Below, piece after piece: positions 33,900 through 44,966 of a DNA stretch of 64,000 bases; position 1 is the first letter of the stretch, and every line of letters starts with the position of its first letter. A program made the translations under genes and the position numbers. This stretch comes from Erodium maritimum (lineage: Eukaryota; Streptophyta; Magnoliopsida; Geraniales; Geraniaceae), in NCBI GenBank assembly GCA_963921825.1, contig OY997588.1:64500617-64564616 (forward strand), in the 5' to 3' direction. Below the pieces are notes generated by a model, which was given only the letters and a program-made list of their open reading frames with translations, searched no databases and was not told the origin of the DNA.

Positions 33900-36800
33900 C
33901 TAACTCAAGTTATCCGTACTTTCTTGACCTATGGGCTTGAGCCCCATCCCCAACGACATATCTAGGAGAATTCTCCTTGGTTGACCCTTGGTAAAGGTAT
34001 CAGCCAGATTTCTTTCGGATCTAACAAATTCCAAAGAAATCACTCCATCTTTCAGGAGTTGTCTGACGACACCGTGCCTGATACGAATGTGTCTCTTCTT
34101 CCCATTGTACACATCATTCTTCGCAACACAAATAGCCGCTTGCGAATCACAGTGTAGTGACATAGGCACAGCTTGCCTTCACCACACAGGCACTTCTTCT
34201 AATAGGTTCCTCAACCACTCTGCCTCTTGTCCAGCCAGCTCAAGGGCAATGAACTCAGACTCCATGGTGGAACGGGCTATACAAGTTTGCTTCGAAGACT
34301 TCCATGATATAGCACCTCCACCCAAAGTGAACACATAACCACTCGTCGAGTTGATCTCATCATTACCTGAAACCCAGTTTGCATCGCAGTATCCTTCCAA
34401 AGCCGAAGGGAAGGTGCTATAATGCAGGGACCAACTCATCGTTCCTTTCAGGTACTTCAACAGTCGACTTAGAGCATTCCAATGCTCAGGGCTTGGGTTA
34501 TGTGTATACCGACTCAACCTGCTTACCGTGTAAGCAATGTCTGGTCGAGTACAGTTCATGAGGAACATCACACTTCCTATGATCTTTGCGTACTCAACTT
34601 GTGAAACACTATCACCCAAGTTCTTTACTAAATGTGCGTTCGGATCATAGGGGGTCTTAGCAGGTATAACGTCAAAGTGGTTGAATTTCTTCAACACTTT
34701 CTCAACGTAGTGAGATTGACTTAAGGAGATGCCATTGGTGTGTCTCATAATCTTAACACCTAAAATGACATCAGCTTCTCTTAAGTCCTTCATCTCAAAA
34801 TGTGATGACAAGAAGTTCTTGGTAGCATTCACTGCATCGATATTGTCACCCAGAATCAACATGTCATCGACATAAAGACAGATAATCACACAACCCGATT
34901 TTGTTAACTTCGAGTACACACAAGAATCGGAGTTGTTTACCTCATATCCGTCAGTCACCAGAATTTGATTGAACTTCTCATACCATTGTTTAGGTGCTTG
35001 TTTCAGACCATACAGAGATTTCTTCAGTTTACACACCTTGTTCTCTTGACCAGCGATCACAAACCCCTCGGGTTGAGACATATAGATGTCTTCCTTTAGA
35101 TCACCATTCAGGAAGGCGGTCTTGACATCCATCTGATGGATTATCAAACCGTGAATGGCTGCTAAAGCGACTAGAGACCTTATCGTTGCAATCTTGGTCA
35201 CAGGGGAATACGTGTCGAAATAATCGACATCCTTCCGTTGTGTAAAACCTCTAACCACGAGTCTCGCCTTGAATCTCTCTATTGTACCATCGGGTCTCAG
35301 CTTTCTCTTGAAGATCCATTTACTACTAATGGTTTTGGAACCATTAGGTAAGTCTACTAGATCCCAAGTCTGATTCGATACAATAGAATCAAGATCAGCC
35401 TGGATGGCCTCTTTCCAGAGGTTAGCACCAACAGATCTCAAAGCCTCGCTATAGGTCTTTGGATCTTCTTCTAACAGGAAGGCTGAAGCAAACTCGTTTG
35501 AAACAACACCTTCAGGACCAACTTCGGCTAGAAAGGAGGTGACGTAGTCTTCTCCGAAGCTCTTCTCAATCCTGGGTCTCTTACTTCTCCTTGGTCCCTC
35601 ATCTTGACCACGTGAAGTAGAGATTTCGGCAACCCACCTATCACGAAGCGACGGAAAGGGGATAGTGGGTTCAACCGGATCAGCAACAACGTTCCTCTTC
35701 ATTGGAAAGATGTGTTCAAAGAACTCAGCATCTCTAGCCTCAGAGATTGAGCGGTCATCTAGAGACATGAAGCGATACGCCGCGCTGGTCTGAGCATAGC
35801 CTATGAACACACAATCATAGGTCTTAGATCCGATAGTGGTTCTCTTGGGGTCAGTTAAGCCTACCTTTGCTAAACACCCCCACACTCTGAGAAACCTTAG
35901 GTTAGGAGCATAACCCTTCCATAACTCGTAGGGGGTCTTATCTAGGTTCTTGTGCGGCACACGGTTAAGTATGTGACAAGCAGATAAGACGGCTTCCCCC
36001 CACATTTCATCAGGAAGGCCTGAACTAAGAAGCATTGCATTCATCATGTTCTTGAGTGTTCGGTTCTTACGTTCAGCTACTCCATTTTGTTGAGGCATGT
36101 ATGGTGCACTAGTTTCATGGATGATACCATTCGATTCAAAAACATCATTTAAAAAGTTTGAGCCATACTCTCCTCCTCTATCGGATCTCACTCTCTTGAT
36201 CTTCCTCTCAAGTTGGTTTTCTACCTCATTCTTATACTTGATGAACATCTCTTCAGCTTCATCCTTTGTAGTAAGAAGGTAAACTCTCGCGAACCTAGAG
36301 CAATTATCGATGAAGGTAACATAATAATGTTTGCCTCCCTTGCTTCTCGAGTTCTTGAAATCCGCAAGATCAGTCTGGATTAATTCAAGTAGGTTCGTAT
36401 GCCTTGTTGTGACTGATTTACAAGGTTTTTTTAGCGAATTTTGCCTCTACGCAAACTTCACATTTCGAGAGTTCAGAGGTAGATAACGATGGTATGATAG
36501 ACATATCTCTTAGTTGTTTAATAGAAGCAACATTCACATGTCCTAGTCTACCATGCCATAGATCAAGAGACTCAGCGATATAGGCGGAAGCGGAAATTTT
36601 ATTATTGCTCAAGATTACATGATCGACATTAAACAGAAAGAGCCCCCCACAATAATACCCCTTCCCTACAAAGTCTTCATTCTTGGAAAACACCATCGTG
36701 TCATTCTCTATGACGGTCTTCAAGCCAGCCTTCATCAGCAGCGATCCAGAGACGAGGTTGCGTCGCAGGGTAGGGACACAAAGGGCATTACTAAGAACAA

Positions 36801-38001
36801 GCGTCTTCCCAGATGTCAACTTCAGCATAATCTTCCCACTTCCAGCTATCACCGCAGTAGAGTCGTTTCCCATGTGAACCACTTCACCAGGTGCAGTTGG
36901 TTCAAACTCATAAAAGAGCTCCCTCGAGTTGCAGAGATGACGGGTGGATGCGGAGTCCAACACCCATTCAACGGTGTTGTGAACCAGCATAGCCTCAGCA
37001 ACCACATCAGCTACAATGTCGTCATCTTCAGCAATGTAGGCCCTTGCACCATTCTTCTTGTGATCTTGACGATCGCCACAGTTCATGCACTGATAGGCCT
37101 TGTGTCCAGCTTGACCGCAGACATAGCACAACATGTTCTGCTTCGACTTGTTGATAGCAGACGAAGGCTTCACAAATTTGTTGCGGTTGTTGGGAGGTCC
37201 TCGGTTGGGAGCTTCCTTGGACTTCGGCTTCGGCTTGAACCTTGACGGACGAGACGGTCCACCGGACTCCACTATGTTGGCCTTCACCGATGGAGGTGGC
37301 AAAGGTGGGATGAGACTCAGAGCATCCTTCAGACGGTTCGCTTCCTCAATCTTCATGTGTCGAATGAGATCTTGAAGCGTCAGATCTTTCTCGATGTGCT
37401 TCAGGTGGCATCGGTAGTCCTTCCACGACGGTGGAAACTTCTTCAGCAGCACATGAGCGAGGAATACCTCATTCATGTCCATCCCTTCTTTGACGATGGC
37501 CGCGGACAGATCCTCGTAGACGTGAACTTGGTCCATGATTGAACGGTTGTCAACCATTTGAAACGCAAGCCATTGGCTCACGACGTACTTCTTGTTCCCG
37601 GTGTCGTCAGCCCCATACTTCTTCTCCAAAGTCTCCCAAATGAATTTGGCAGACTTATGGCCAGCAAGCAGGTCGAAAAGGGTATTGGACATAGAGTCCA
37701 ATAGCTGACCACGGGCAACCTTGTTGTCCTTAGCATACTTAAGGCGTTTGGCCTCATTGTCCCTAACAATTGAGGCCACTATGGGGGTAGATTCACCAGA
37801 AAGATTAACTGGCACAGGGGGGTCCTCAAACAGTACATAATCAATCTCATGTTGCTCAAAAAAGATAATCAGTTTTTTAGACCAACGACGGTAATTAGTA
37901 CCGTCGAGTGGCTCAACACGGGGAAAAGTACGAGCAGCATTTGAAGAAGCGGAATTCATATTAGCATGCATATCATAGTTCATATTGTTCATGTTCGTCA
38001 T
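33900..38001 (-). pseudogene. copia-2 gag-pol polyprotein, one frameshift and one stop
   Basis: ATG 38001 opens gag (PRVEPLDGTNYRRWSKKL), followed by a CCHC knuckle (CYVCGQAGHKAYQC), the protease (WVLDSASTRHLC) and gag-pre-integrase (LDLWHGRLGHVN). At 36424-36431 a run of seven A instead of six shifts the frame. The integrase continues ([29 protein letters not shown]), then copia reverse transcriptase ([29 protein letters not shown]) and RNase H ([28 protein letters not shown]). A TGA at 34176-34178 breaks the last segment (SLHCDSQAA to the end at 33900). Otherwise it is complete. The A7 run is most simply a one-base insertion. Confidence 0.95.
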
Positions 38002-38054
38002 TACGCACGGGTCACGAAATTAACAGAGATTAAAAACAGATTCTGTAATTAACT

Positions 38055-38068
38055 ACTTTTGCTTCAAA
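38055..38068 (-). other. copia-2 primer-site position, complementary to its own LTR
   Basis: Two bases after the 5' LTR end the sense strand reads TTTGAAGCAAAAGT. It does not match initiator tRNA-Met. It is the exact reverse complement of ACTTTTGCTTCAAA in the sense strand of the LTR (38225-38238, and again at 32544-32557 in the other LTR). Confidence 0.6.
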
Positions 38069-38070
38069 AT

Positions 38071-38905
38071 TGTTGGATTAATTTCGCAAACTGGGTAACG
38101 AATTGGAGAAAAAAACACAGAAATAGTAATAGCATGCAATAGAAACCGTAAAACTGGAAGACCAACCGGTGTGACGTGCAGAAACAAGAGAAACAGCTGA
38201 GTCGTGGCACGGAGGTCCACTGACTTTGAAGCAAAAGTTCCGGCGTGCCCGAGGTGGCGAGCAGCAGCGGTTGCTCCCCAAGGATCTCTCAGCTCTTATC
38301 CAGCAGCGCACCCACTCGCTCTGCCGGACGTGGAAACAGTAGAACAGCGACACAACTCGGGTGTGGTGAAAGTTTGGAAGAGTAACGAAATTGTATAAAA
38401 TTTGGCTCTGGAAGTGTTGAAAACATAAGTGAAAAAGGAGGAGAATCAGAGCAGTATTTATAGCTGCAGGACGTGAGGGCAAAAGGGTAAAAGCACAACA
38501 GATATTCTGATATCAATCTGTTCCAACGACTTCCACTACTGGGTCAGACCAACTGAAAATCGGAACCACTTTGACCTCACGTTCTGACTCGTTCAAAAAT
38601 ATTTGAATAAATCAAACCAGAAAATTAAAAAGTATTTTGAGTAAAAAGATAGGATTGCCCGCCCCGCAGGGGCTCCACCCGAACCCGCGCCCGGCCCGGC
38701 CCGTCCCGACCCGGACGGACGGCGGCGGCGGCGCGCGCGATGCCCATTCCGGCCCAACTAGCATAGGCTGGCCCAGCTGATGTTCTGAACAAGGAAGGGA
38801 GGAGTGGCTTTATTAACTCTCTTGCAATCCCATTTGTTTCCGATGTGGGACTCTTGTTAAAACCAAAAGAGACAAACTTGGCTTTGTAGGCCAATTTATC
38901 CAACA
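38071..38905 (-). repeat. copia-2 5' LTR with promoter, 835 bp
   Basis: The sense TATA box CTATAAATA lies at 38455-38463, so transcription probably starts near 38425-38430. The RNA would then carry about 355 bases of R-U5, including the segment complementary to the primer site. Confidence 0.9.
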
Positions 38906-39248
38906 CCAAGGGATGCCGCGTGGGCCGTCCTATCGGTGGAGGCCAAGGAGGGGGGGACAACGATGGTTGCTTCAATGGCGGCTGCAAAGGTAGTGCCGCA
39001 GGAGAAGGAGGCGCTGAATGAATCCCGTGTAGAGGTTGCTTCAACGTCCTCCCGCGTCGGGCCTTCAAAGGTGGATTCACAAGAGGAGACGATGGAGGCT
39101 TCGGGGGAAAAGTCTGCACCAGAGACGCCATGACAGAACCGACATGGAGAGCAGCAGCAATGTCAGCGAGATTGGCGGCATCAGGGACAGGGCTAGAAAG
39201 CACCATAGTCAAAGGGGTACGACGACTAGGGCTAGGGTTTGCTCTCAA

Positions 39249-40872
39249 GTTGCGAGAGACAAAAAAAAGAACGCATCAACATTTAGGTGTTTAGTAATTT
39301 AAAGCCCCGACCCATGCATTTTTGTGTGATTATTTTTTAGTTTTTTTTTGTTGTAAAAAACTAACCTCGTTAATATATATAGAGTCGAAAAATAATTAGA
39401 TGTTCTTTTTTACAAAAAAATAGTTTATTGATTCTATTTAAAAAAACGCAAGCATATTCCCCAAATTCTTACAATTATTCTTTGAATTTTTTTTATATAA
39501 TACACTGTCATAAACATTTATTTACAAGATAATATTTTGATATATATATTATTTTTATATTTCACGATGAGGTATATTTTAAATATTTTATAATTTTTGG
39601 ATGAAAAAAAAATTGATGATAAGTACTAAAGTATAATTAAATGTTTGGTAAGATATTATATTATAAAATAATTATATCAAGATATTATTTTATAAAATAT
39701 TTAGAAAAATATTATATTGTAAAAAATTATATCAAAAAATTATTTTATAAATAAATATTTGGCTAGATATTATATTAAAATTATTATATATTCTTTTAGT
39801 CTTTACCATTTATATGGAGTAAAACGTCATTCCACAAACAGAAATAACGGCATGTTAGTAAACGAGTTGGCTGTACCAAAACGACATCGTGTTTACAGGG
39901 AACAAGGGATGGTATTGTTTTTTATGTGAAGACGAAAACACCCTCGCCACCTCCCTTTATTACCAGATTCCACCCTTATCTATAAATCCGTGAAACACGA
40001 GAGATTTGTCATTAATAAATTGGAGTTAACACGCTAAGACGACTTCTTGACTACGCGACAAGTGTCAAAGCTCGGCTGTTGAAGCGACACGTATGCAATA
40101 GCCTTAACTTTACTCACAGCCACGTAATACTATAGTCAAACTTGATAATTAGCCGAAAATTAAGAATATTAACATGCAGAGAAATGATAAAATACTTATC
40201 AGCAGTATAAGAGTGGTTACAGGTGCAACTCTGGAAACCGTTGAGGGCGTGCACGAACTTTTGTGCGGTAACTAGTCTGTCTTTGACCTTTATTTTGAGA
40301 GAGAATAATGTAGAGAGAGAAAAAAAAAAGAATTTACTGAATTTTTTGTTTGATCAAAAATGGGTAAGGTCAATTTTATATATCAGAAAAAGTGACATAC
40401 GTACAATTTGATGAAAACGTACAAGCGAACGATAAATATTACAAAATCTAGACTAATTAGCCTATAATATTACCGACTCTCTACCGAAACCAGAACGCAA
40501 AACAAAGCGCCATAGAACGTGCAAACAACGTGCATGTCAAAAGTGCAACAACGTGCACACCAAACTGTGCCACATAAACTGGCACACCAAACCGTGCAAC
40601 AAGTGCACCAAACGTGCAACTAGTGCACACAAACCGTGCAACTAGTGCACACTCAATCTGCACCAAGTGACCAGAAGTCACGAGAAGAAAAAGGGGACAG
40701 GGAAAGGAGGAGAAGGAAGGTCTCCGCCGGCCATCACCATGGCCGGAGCCATAGTCGGCATTGACGGGGGAAACGAGTAGTCGCGGCGCTGGAAAGTTGG
40801 GTAGGGTTGGGGGGCTGGCGGCGCTGCTCTGAAGGTTAGAATTTACTGAATTAGATTAGTGTAGTGTAGGGA
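39249..40872. other. AT-rich intergenic region
   Basis: No gene recognised. 39300-39830 is very AT-rich with repeated ATATTATTTTATAAAATA-like words. 40497-40670 has about ten scattered copies of CGTGCAAC/AGTGCACA-type words that encode only low-complexity peptides. A Harbinger-like start (TAA, then GAGTGGTTACAGGTGC) sits near 40208, but no partner end was found. Confidence 0.45.
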
Positions 40873-41194
40873 TAAGAGCATCCACAACGTCACTGTCGGT
40901 TGTTGGCGGGGAGTTGCTGGAGGTGAGCATTAAAATACTCTTTTTTTTTCTCCCCGCCAGTTCACCGCCGGCTGGAAACGCCAACAAAGTGCAACGATAG
41001 ACGTTCTACCAGCGGGGAGTCGCTAGCGGTGTGAATAAAATATTCCTTGAAATAACACTTGAATTAAACAAAATTGCATTAATTTAAAACAAAATTACAT
41101 TAAAGTAATACAAAATTGCATTAAAGTAATACAAAATAAAAAGACTAGTACAAGATGACCGATCGAAATTTAAACTACGAAGCGATAAACTAAG

Positions 41195-41450
41195 TTAGGC
41201 GTCTCCAAATTTATTCCAATTTTTTTTGACGAGGTCGTCCTTCAATTGGTAATGTATGCGTTCATCTTGCATCCTCTGAGTATTTCCAAGTATGACCTGG
41301 GACGGGACGAAGCCTCCTCGTGCAAAATTTGGTTCACTCAGCCCACCCTCATCTATTGGTTCAATGTAGCCGTCGCAAGTATGATGTTCTGCCTCGACTA
41401 TCATACTGTGCATGATAACACATGCATTCATTACCAAGCCAAGGTCCCGG
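41195..41450 (-). pseudogene. Harbinger transposase, C-terminal piece
   Basis: RDLGLVMNACVIMHSMIVEAEHH and IHYQLKDDLVKKNW match the family's ACIIMHNMIVEDE and DL.EH.W ending. The piece stops at the gypsy target duplication (41446-41450). The segment that should lie between this and the N-terminal piece is missing. Confidence 0.85.
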
Positions 41451-44322
41451 TGTAATAACCACTTCTGGTCAACGTCAGTCAAACCTGCGAAAAACAGGAA
41501 AATTTAAAAATTTTAAGACAGACACTTAACTTAACTTAAATTGACCCCGAGGGTCATGCCGGACTTAAGTTGACCCCGTTATCGACTAAAATGAGTTACG
41601 GGGGACTCAGGGCAACTTCCTGGTCATTTTGGGAAAGATTGATTTTTCGCTGGAAAAGTCACCCGAGCGACGTTTTGGTCCATTCGAGGACCGTTTTGGA
41701 CCCGAAAAGCTTAGCCGTCGTCGTAGCGGTCTTAGTTGGGCCGTTTCCTTGAAGCCCGTCCAGTTTAAAATATTTTTGGGAAAAGTGCCCGTTCGGGGCC
41801 CGAAACGTCCGTTTTTCGCGAATCTGATTGGAAAATATCAACTAGATATTTTCCAAAAGGTATGGGACCCACCTTGACACTTGTCAAGTATATGGTGGTG
41901 TAATTTTTGGAGGGAAAATGGGTGGATGTGGTGAGTTGGCCGAGTATAGGGTAAAAGGGAAAGGAATTGGAGTTAGTTGTTATTTGTTTTAAAAATTAGA
42001 AAGAGGAAGAGAGGTTTTAGAGAGAGAAGGAGAAGGAGAAGAAGAGAGAAGAAGGAAGGTTGAGCTAGGGTTGGTGATCGAGCCCTTGGATCGAGTCAAA
42101 GAAAAGAGCAATCCCGTTCCCCTCATTCTCCTCTACGGTAATACCCGAACCGATTCTCATTTCGATTATTTTCAAGAGCTAGGGTTTGGTTATAAAATTT
42201 GGTTTAGGGTTGTGTAGAGATTAAAGAGGTGTTGGAGACGTTTTAGAGGTGTTTGGGAGAGAAATTTCACGTTTTCCGGTGACCGGAGGCTCGGGAGGAG
42301 CTCCGGCCACCGTGGGTGGTGGCCGGCCGGCCATGTGGTGGCTGGCCGGAGGTGGCAGCAGCCACCACTTGGTGGCCGAGCCCCTCCCTCAAACCCTAGG
42401 GTCTCGGCCAAGCCTCTTGGGTGGGGCCCACGTGCTCGGTTGCTCGGGTTTTAATGTTCGGGTGGTTTAAAACGTCCCCCGGACCACTTTATCCTTAATC
42501 GAATCGAAATTTGGAATTAAATTGGAGAAGTTGTAATTAACGGGTTTTGGGAAACTTTAAACGTTAATTAATTGACTTAGAAGTCGGAATTCAATTCCGT
42601 CAAGTGCGTTGGGTTCCTTGAAATATTCTAAGACCGTAGAAACGAAAACGGGGACTTTTGGAGCCCCGGAAGGCAATTAACCAAAACCGGGCAGATTCGC
42701 CATGTCGGGCGAATCTGGCCCTTACGGGTCCTTTATCGGCAATATCGAGTATTTGGGAAGTTTGGGAGTGATCGGCATTGTCGGGGTTACGTTTGGGCGT
42801 TAAGTTTATTAATTTTCGGTTTACTCGTACTAGTTTAAAAGTACTTTAAATTTGTGTTCTTTTAGATCGTGCTACGGACCGAGGCAAGGGGAAGCTCGGC
42901 GAGTGACTGAGTGTGCTTCGGGTGTTGTTGGAGCGCTTTTGGGATTGTATACGAGGTAGGGAAAAGTAGCCGGATCTCGGCCCTGATTAGGGAAAGTTAA
43001 TAGTAGAATTGCATGTGACACCGGGGTGTCGTGGGTTGAGTAGATTTATTTAATTATTAGAAAAGCATGATACGGGATTGTAGCGTTTAAGAGAAAGGCA
43101 TGTGACACTTAGTAGTGTCGTAGGAACAGAGAACTTAGCGATAATTGAATTACTGGAGGCATATGACCATGCCCGGAGGTTGTTTGTGAAACTAGCGATT
43201 TTAGGACTGTTGGAGGCATCGAGTATGCCGGAGGTTGTCGTGCGCTTTATTTAATTGTTGAGTTTGGGTGGCCTTGAGAGCCCGTATTTAATTGTTGAGT
43301 TTGGGTGGCCTTGAGAGCCCGTATTTAATTGTTGAGTCGGGGTGGCCATGAGAGCCGTGTATTTAATTTGGTGTCTGGAGTGGCAGCGAGTGCCCGTGGG
43401 GTTGTTGAACCCGAGTCTTGACTGTTGAGGTGTCTTGAGTGGCCTTGAGTGCCTGTGTGATTGAACTTGCCTGTGATTGTGATTGTGGTTACCTGGGGTG
43501 GTGAGTTCTAAAGGTCGACAGCCTGATCCGACTTAGTGTCGATGAATTGCGAGTTTTAAAGGTCGACAGCCTGATCCGACTTAGTGTCGATGAATTGCGA
43601 GTTTTAAAGGTCGACAGCCTGATCCGACTTAGTGTCGAGGAATTGCGAATTTTAAAGGTCGACAGCCTGATCCGACTTAGTGTCGAGGAATTGCGAGTTT
43701 GAAAGGTCGACAGCCTGATCCGACTTCGTGTCGAGGAATTGCGATAGGTCGAACCCTGACCTGATTGAGATTGGTTACTGAGCAGCTGGTGTGCGATCCT
43801 TTGTGATCTTGTTTGGTGTTGTGTCGTTTCGTTCGAGTCCTTGAGGAGGTCGTCGATAGTTGTATTGGGTCTACACTGTTTTTATCGAGCGTCGAGCCTG
43901 TTGAGGAAGGTGACGGGTTGTGGGTCAGTTGGGTATCTGAGTTGGGGACTGTAGTCCCGGTGTCGGGTTTGGTTTTAGTGTTACTGGCTTCTTCTGCTAA
44001 TTATGCCATAGTCAGTCTTTTATCCGTGGAGGTGAGCGAACGCTCACCCCTAGCTGCTTTTCCTACAGGTACTGATCACCGGACGGACTAGGTTAGCTCT
44101 TGAAGTTCATGGAGCTTGGAGCGGAGTCTGGTCTTTACTTTTGTTGAGTCTAGTGACGGATGTTGTACCTTGTCCACTTGTTAGGACGTTTTTGTATTGT
44201 AAATGCTATTATTTTGAGAAGTAAATGGAAATGTCAAAGCTTTTATTGAAAACAGGTTTCAAGTGTTCATGTTTTTAAAAGTTCGCGTCCCGAGTTCGGT
44301 TCGCTGAAATCGGGGCGTGACA
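41451..44322 (+). repeat. Gypsy 5' LTR, 2872 bp, with promoter and two tandem arrays
   Basis: A TATA box (TATAAAAT, 42191-42198) suggests a start near 42225, giving about 740 bp of U3 and a 2.1-kb leader. A 37-bp unit (TTTAATTGTTGAG..GGGTGGCC) is repeated three times at about 43250-43366. A 48-bp unit (GGTCGACAGCCTGATCCGAC core) is repeated five times at about 43503-43743. A perfect 18-bp palindrome lies at 44031-44048. Short open frames here are not conserved coding. Confidence 0.95.
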
Positions 44323-44325
44323 GCT

Positions 44326-44337
44326 TGGTATCAGAGC
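44326..44337 (+). other. Gypsy primer-binding site
   Basis: TGGTATCAGAGC, three bases after the LTR end, is a perfect match to the usual initiator tRNA-Met site. Confidence 0.95.
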
Positions 44338-44966
44338 TCGAGGTTTCAAACCTCGGACTGTCCGTCACTTAGGGGGGGGAGTCGAGTCAGTGTAGACCCG
44401 TCATGTCTTGAGTCTTCTTTTTGTTTGTGCGTATGTTACAGTATTTTGTTGCTGGCATACTGATTGTGTGTGATTGCGTGAATTGTTTTTAACTGTCGCG
44501 GGTCGACTCAGGAGCGCTCCTGTAGTCGAACGTGACGGTGTTGATGTCAAGTCGGTACAACGTGGTTCGGGGACGCCTGAACCGGGTTGTAACTACGTGA
44601 TGTCAAGGAACGAAGTTTTAAAATGAAAGGGTGAAGGTTTTAAAATTATTGGCCCTGTTGGCATGTCTTGAACTTGATTGGCCCTATGGGCATATGTTTG
44701 ATTTTTGATTGGCCCGGTGAACGGGGGTCGTCGTGTTGTGTGGGTTGGTTGCCGTCGCTTGTTTGGTGCACGTCGGTGCGGTCTCGTTGTGGTCTCGTTT
44801 ACTAATGCTAGTATATAAAGTACGTTTAGCTTGAGCGGTGTAGCGCTTTAGTGATAAGCACGTTAGTGTAAGCTTAAGAGGGTGGACGTTAGTGCGTTTG
44901 TACTGTCGTTTTTATTTAAGTTCGCAAACTGAACGTTTGCGTGTATCCGTGCAGAGGATACTGTTT

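Larger units (their letters stand above)
32389..38905 (-). mobile_element. Ty1/copia retrotransposon copia-2, nearly complete
   Basis: LTRs are 32389-33235 (3' LTR) and 38071-38905 (5' LTR), with TGTTGGAT...ATCCAACA-type ends and a perfect 5-bp duplication CCAAG (32384-32388 and 38906-38910). Between them lie one gag-pol frame with a single frameshift and a single stop, a 3' UTR with tandem repeats and a polypurine tract (sense TGTGGGGGAT) next to the 3' LTR. By eye the LTRs differ by about 20 substitutions plus small indels, so the insertion is older than the gypsy element. No tRNA-Met primer site is seen. Confidence 0.95.
31980..39248 (-). pseudogene. Open frame of about 248 codons interrupted by copia-2
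   Basis: The exons-like halves are 38911-39248 (N-terminal; internal MVLSSPVPDAANLADIAAAL, then Pro-rich) and 31980-32388 (C-terminal; Ala/Pro/Ser/Arg-rich, with AWSKVVTNASRR). Removing the copia element and one CCAAG duplication takes out 6522 bp, a multiple of three, and both halves are in one frame without stops, so an uninterrupted frame existed before insertion. It resembles the low-complexity N-terminal part of plant LINE ORF1 proteins, but a host gene cannot be excluded. Confidence 0.5.

Noticed and set aside
40481..40681. 66-codon minus-strand frame with ALVARF-like repeats
   Set aside because: It arises from scattered GTGCAAC words; no start context or domain.
41570..42470. Short frames in the gypsy LTRs that recur at 49937-50837 and partly at 62618
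   Set aside because: They recur because the LTR recurs; they are broken in the diverged LTR and lie in promoter or leader DNA.
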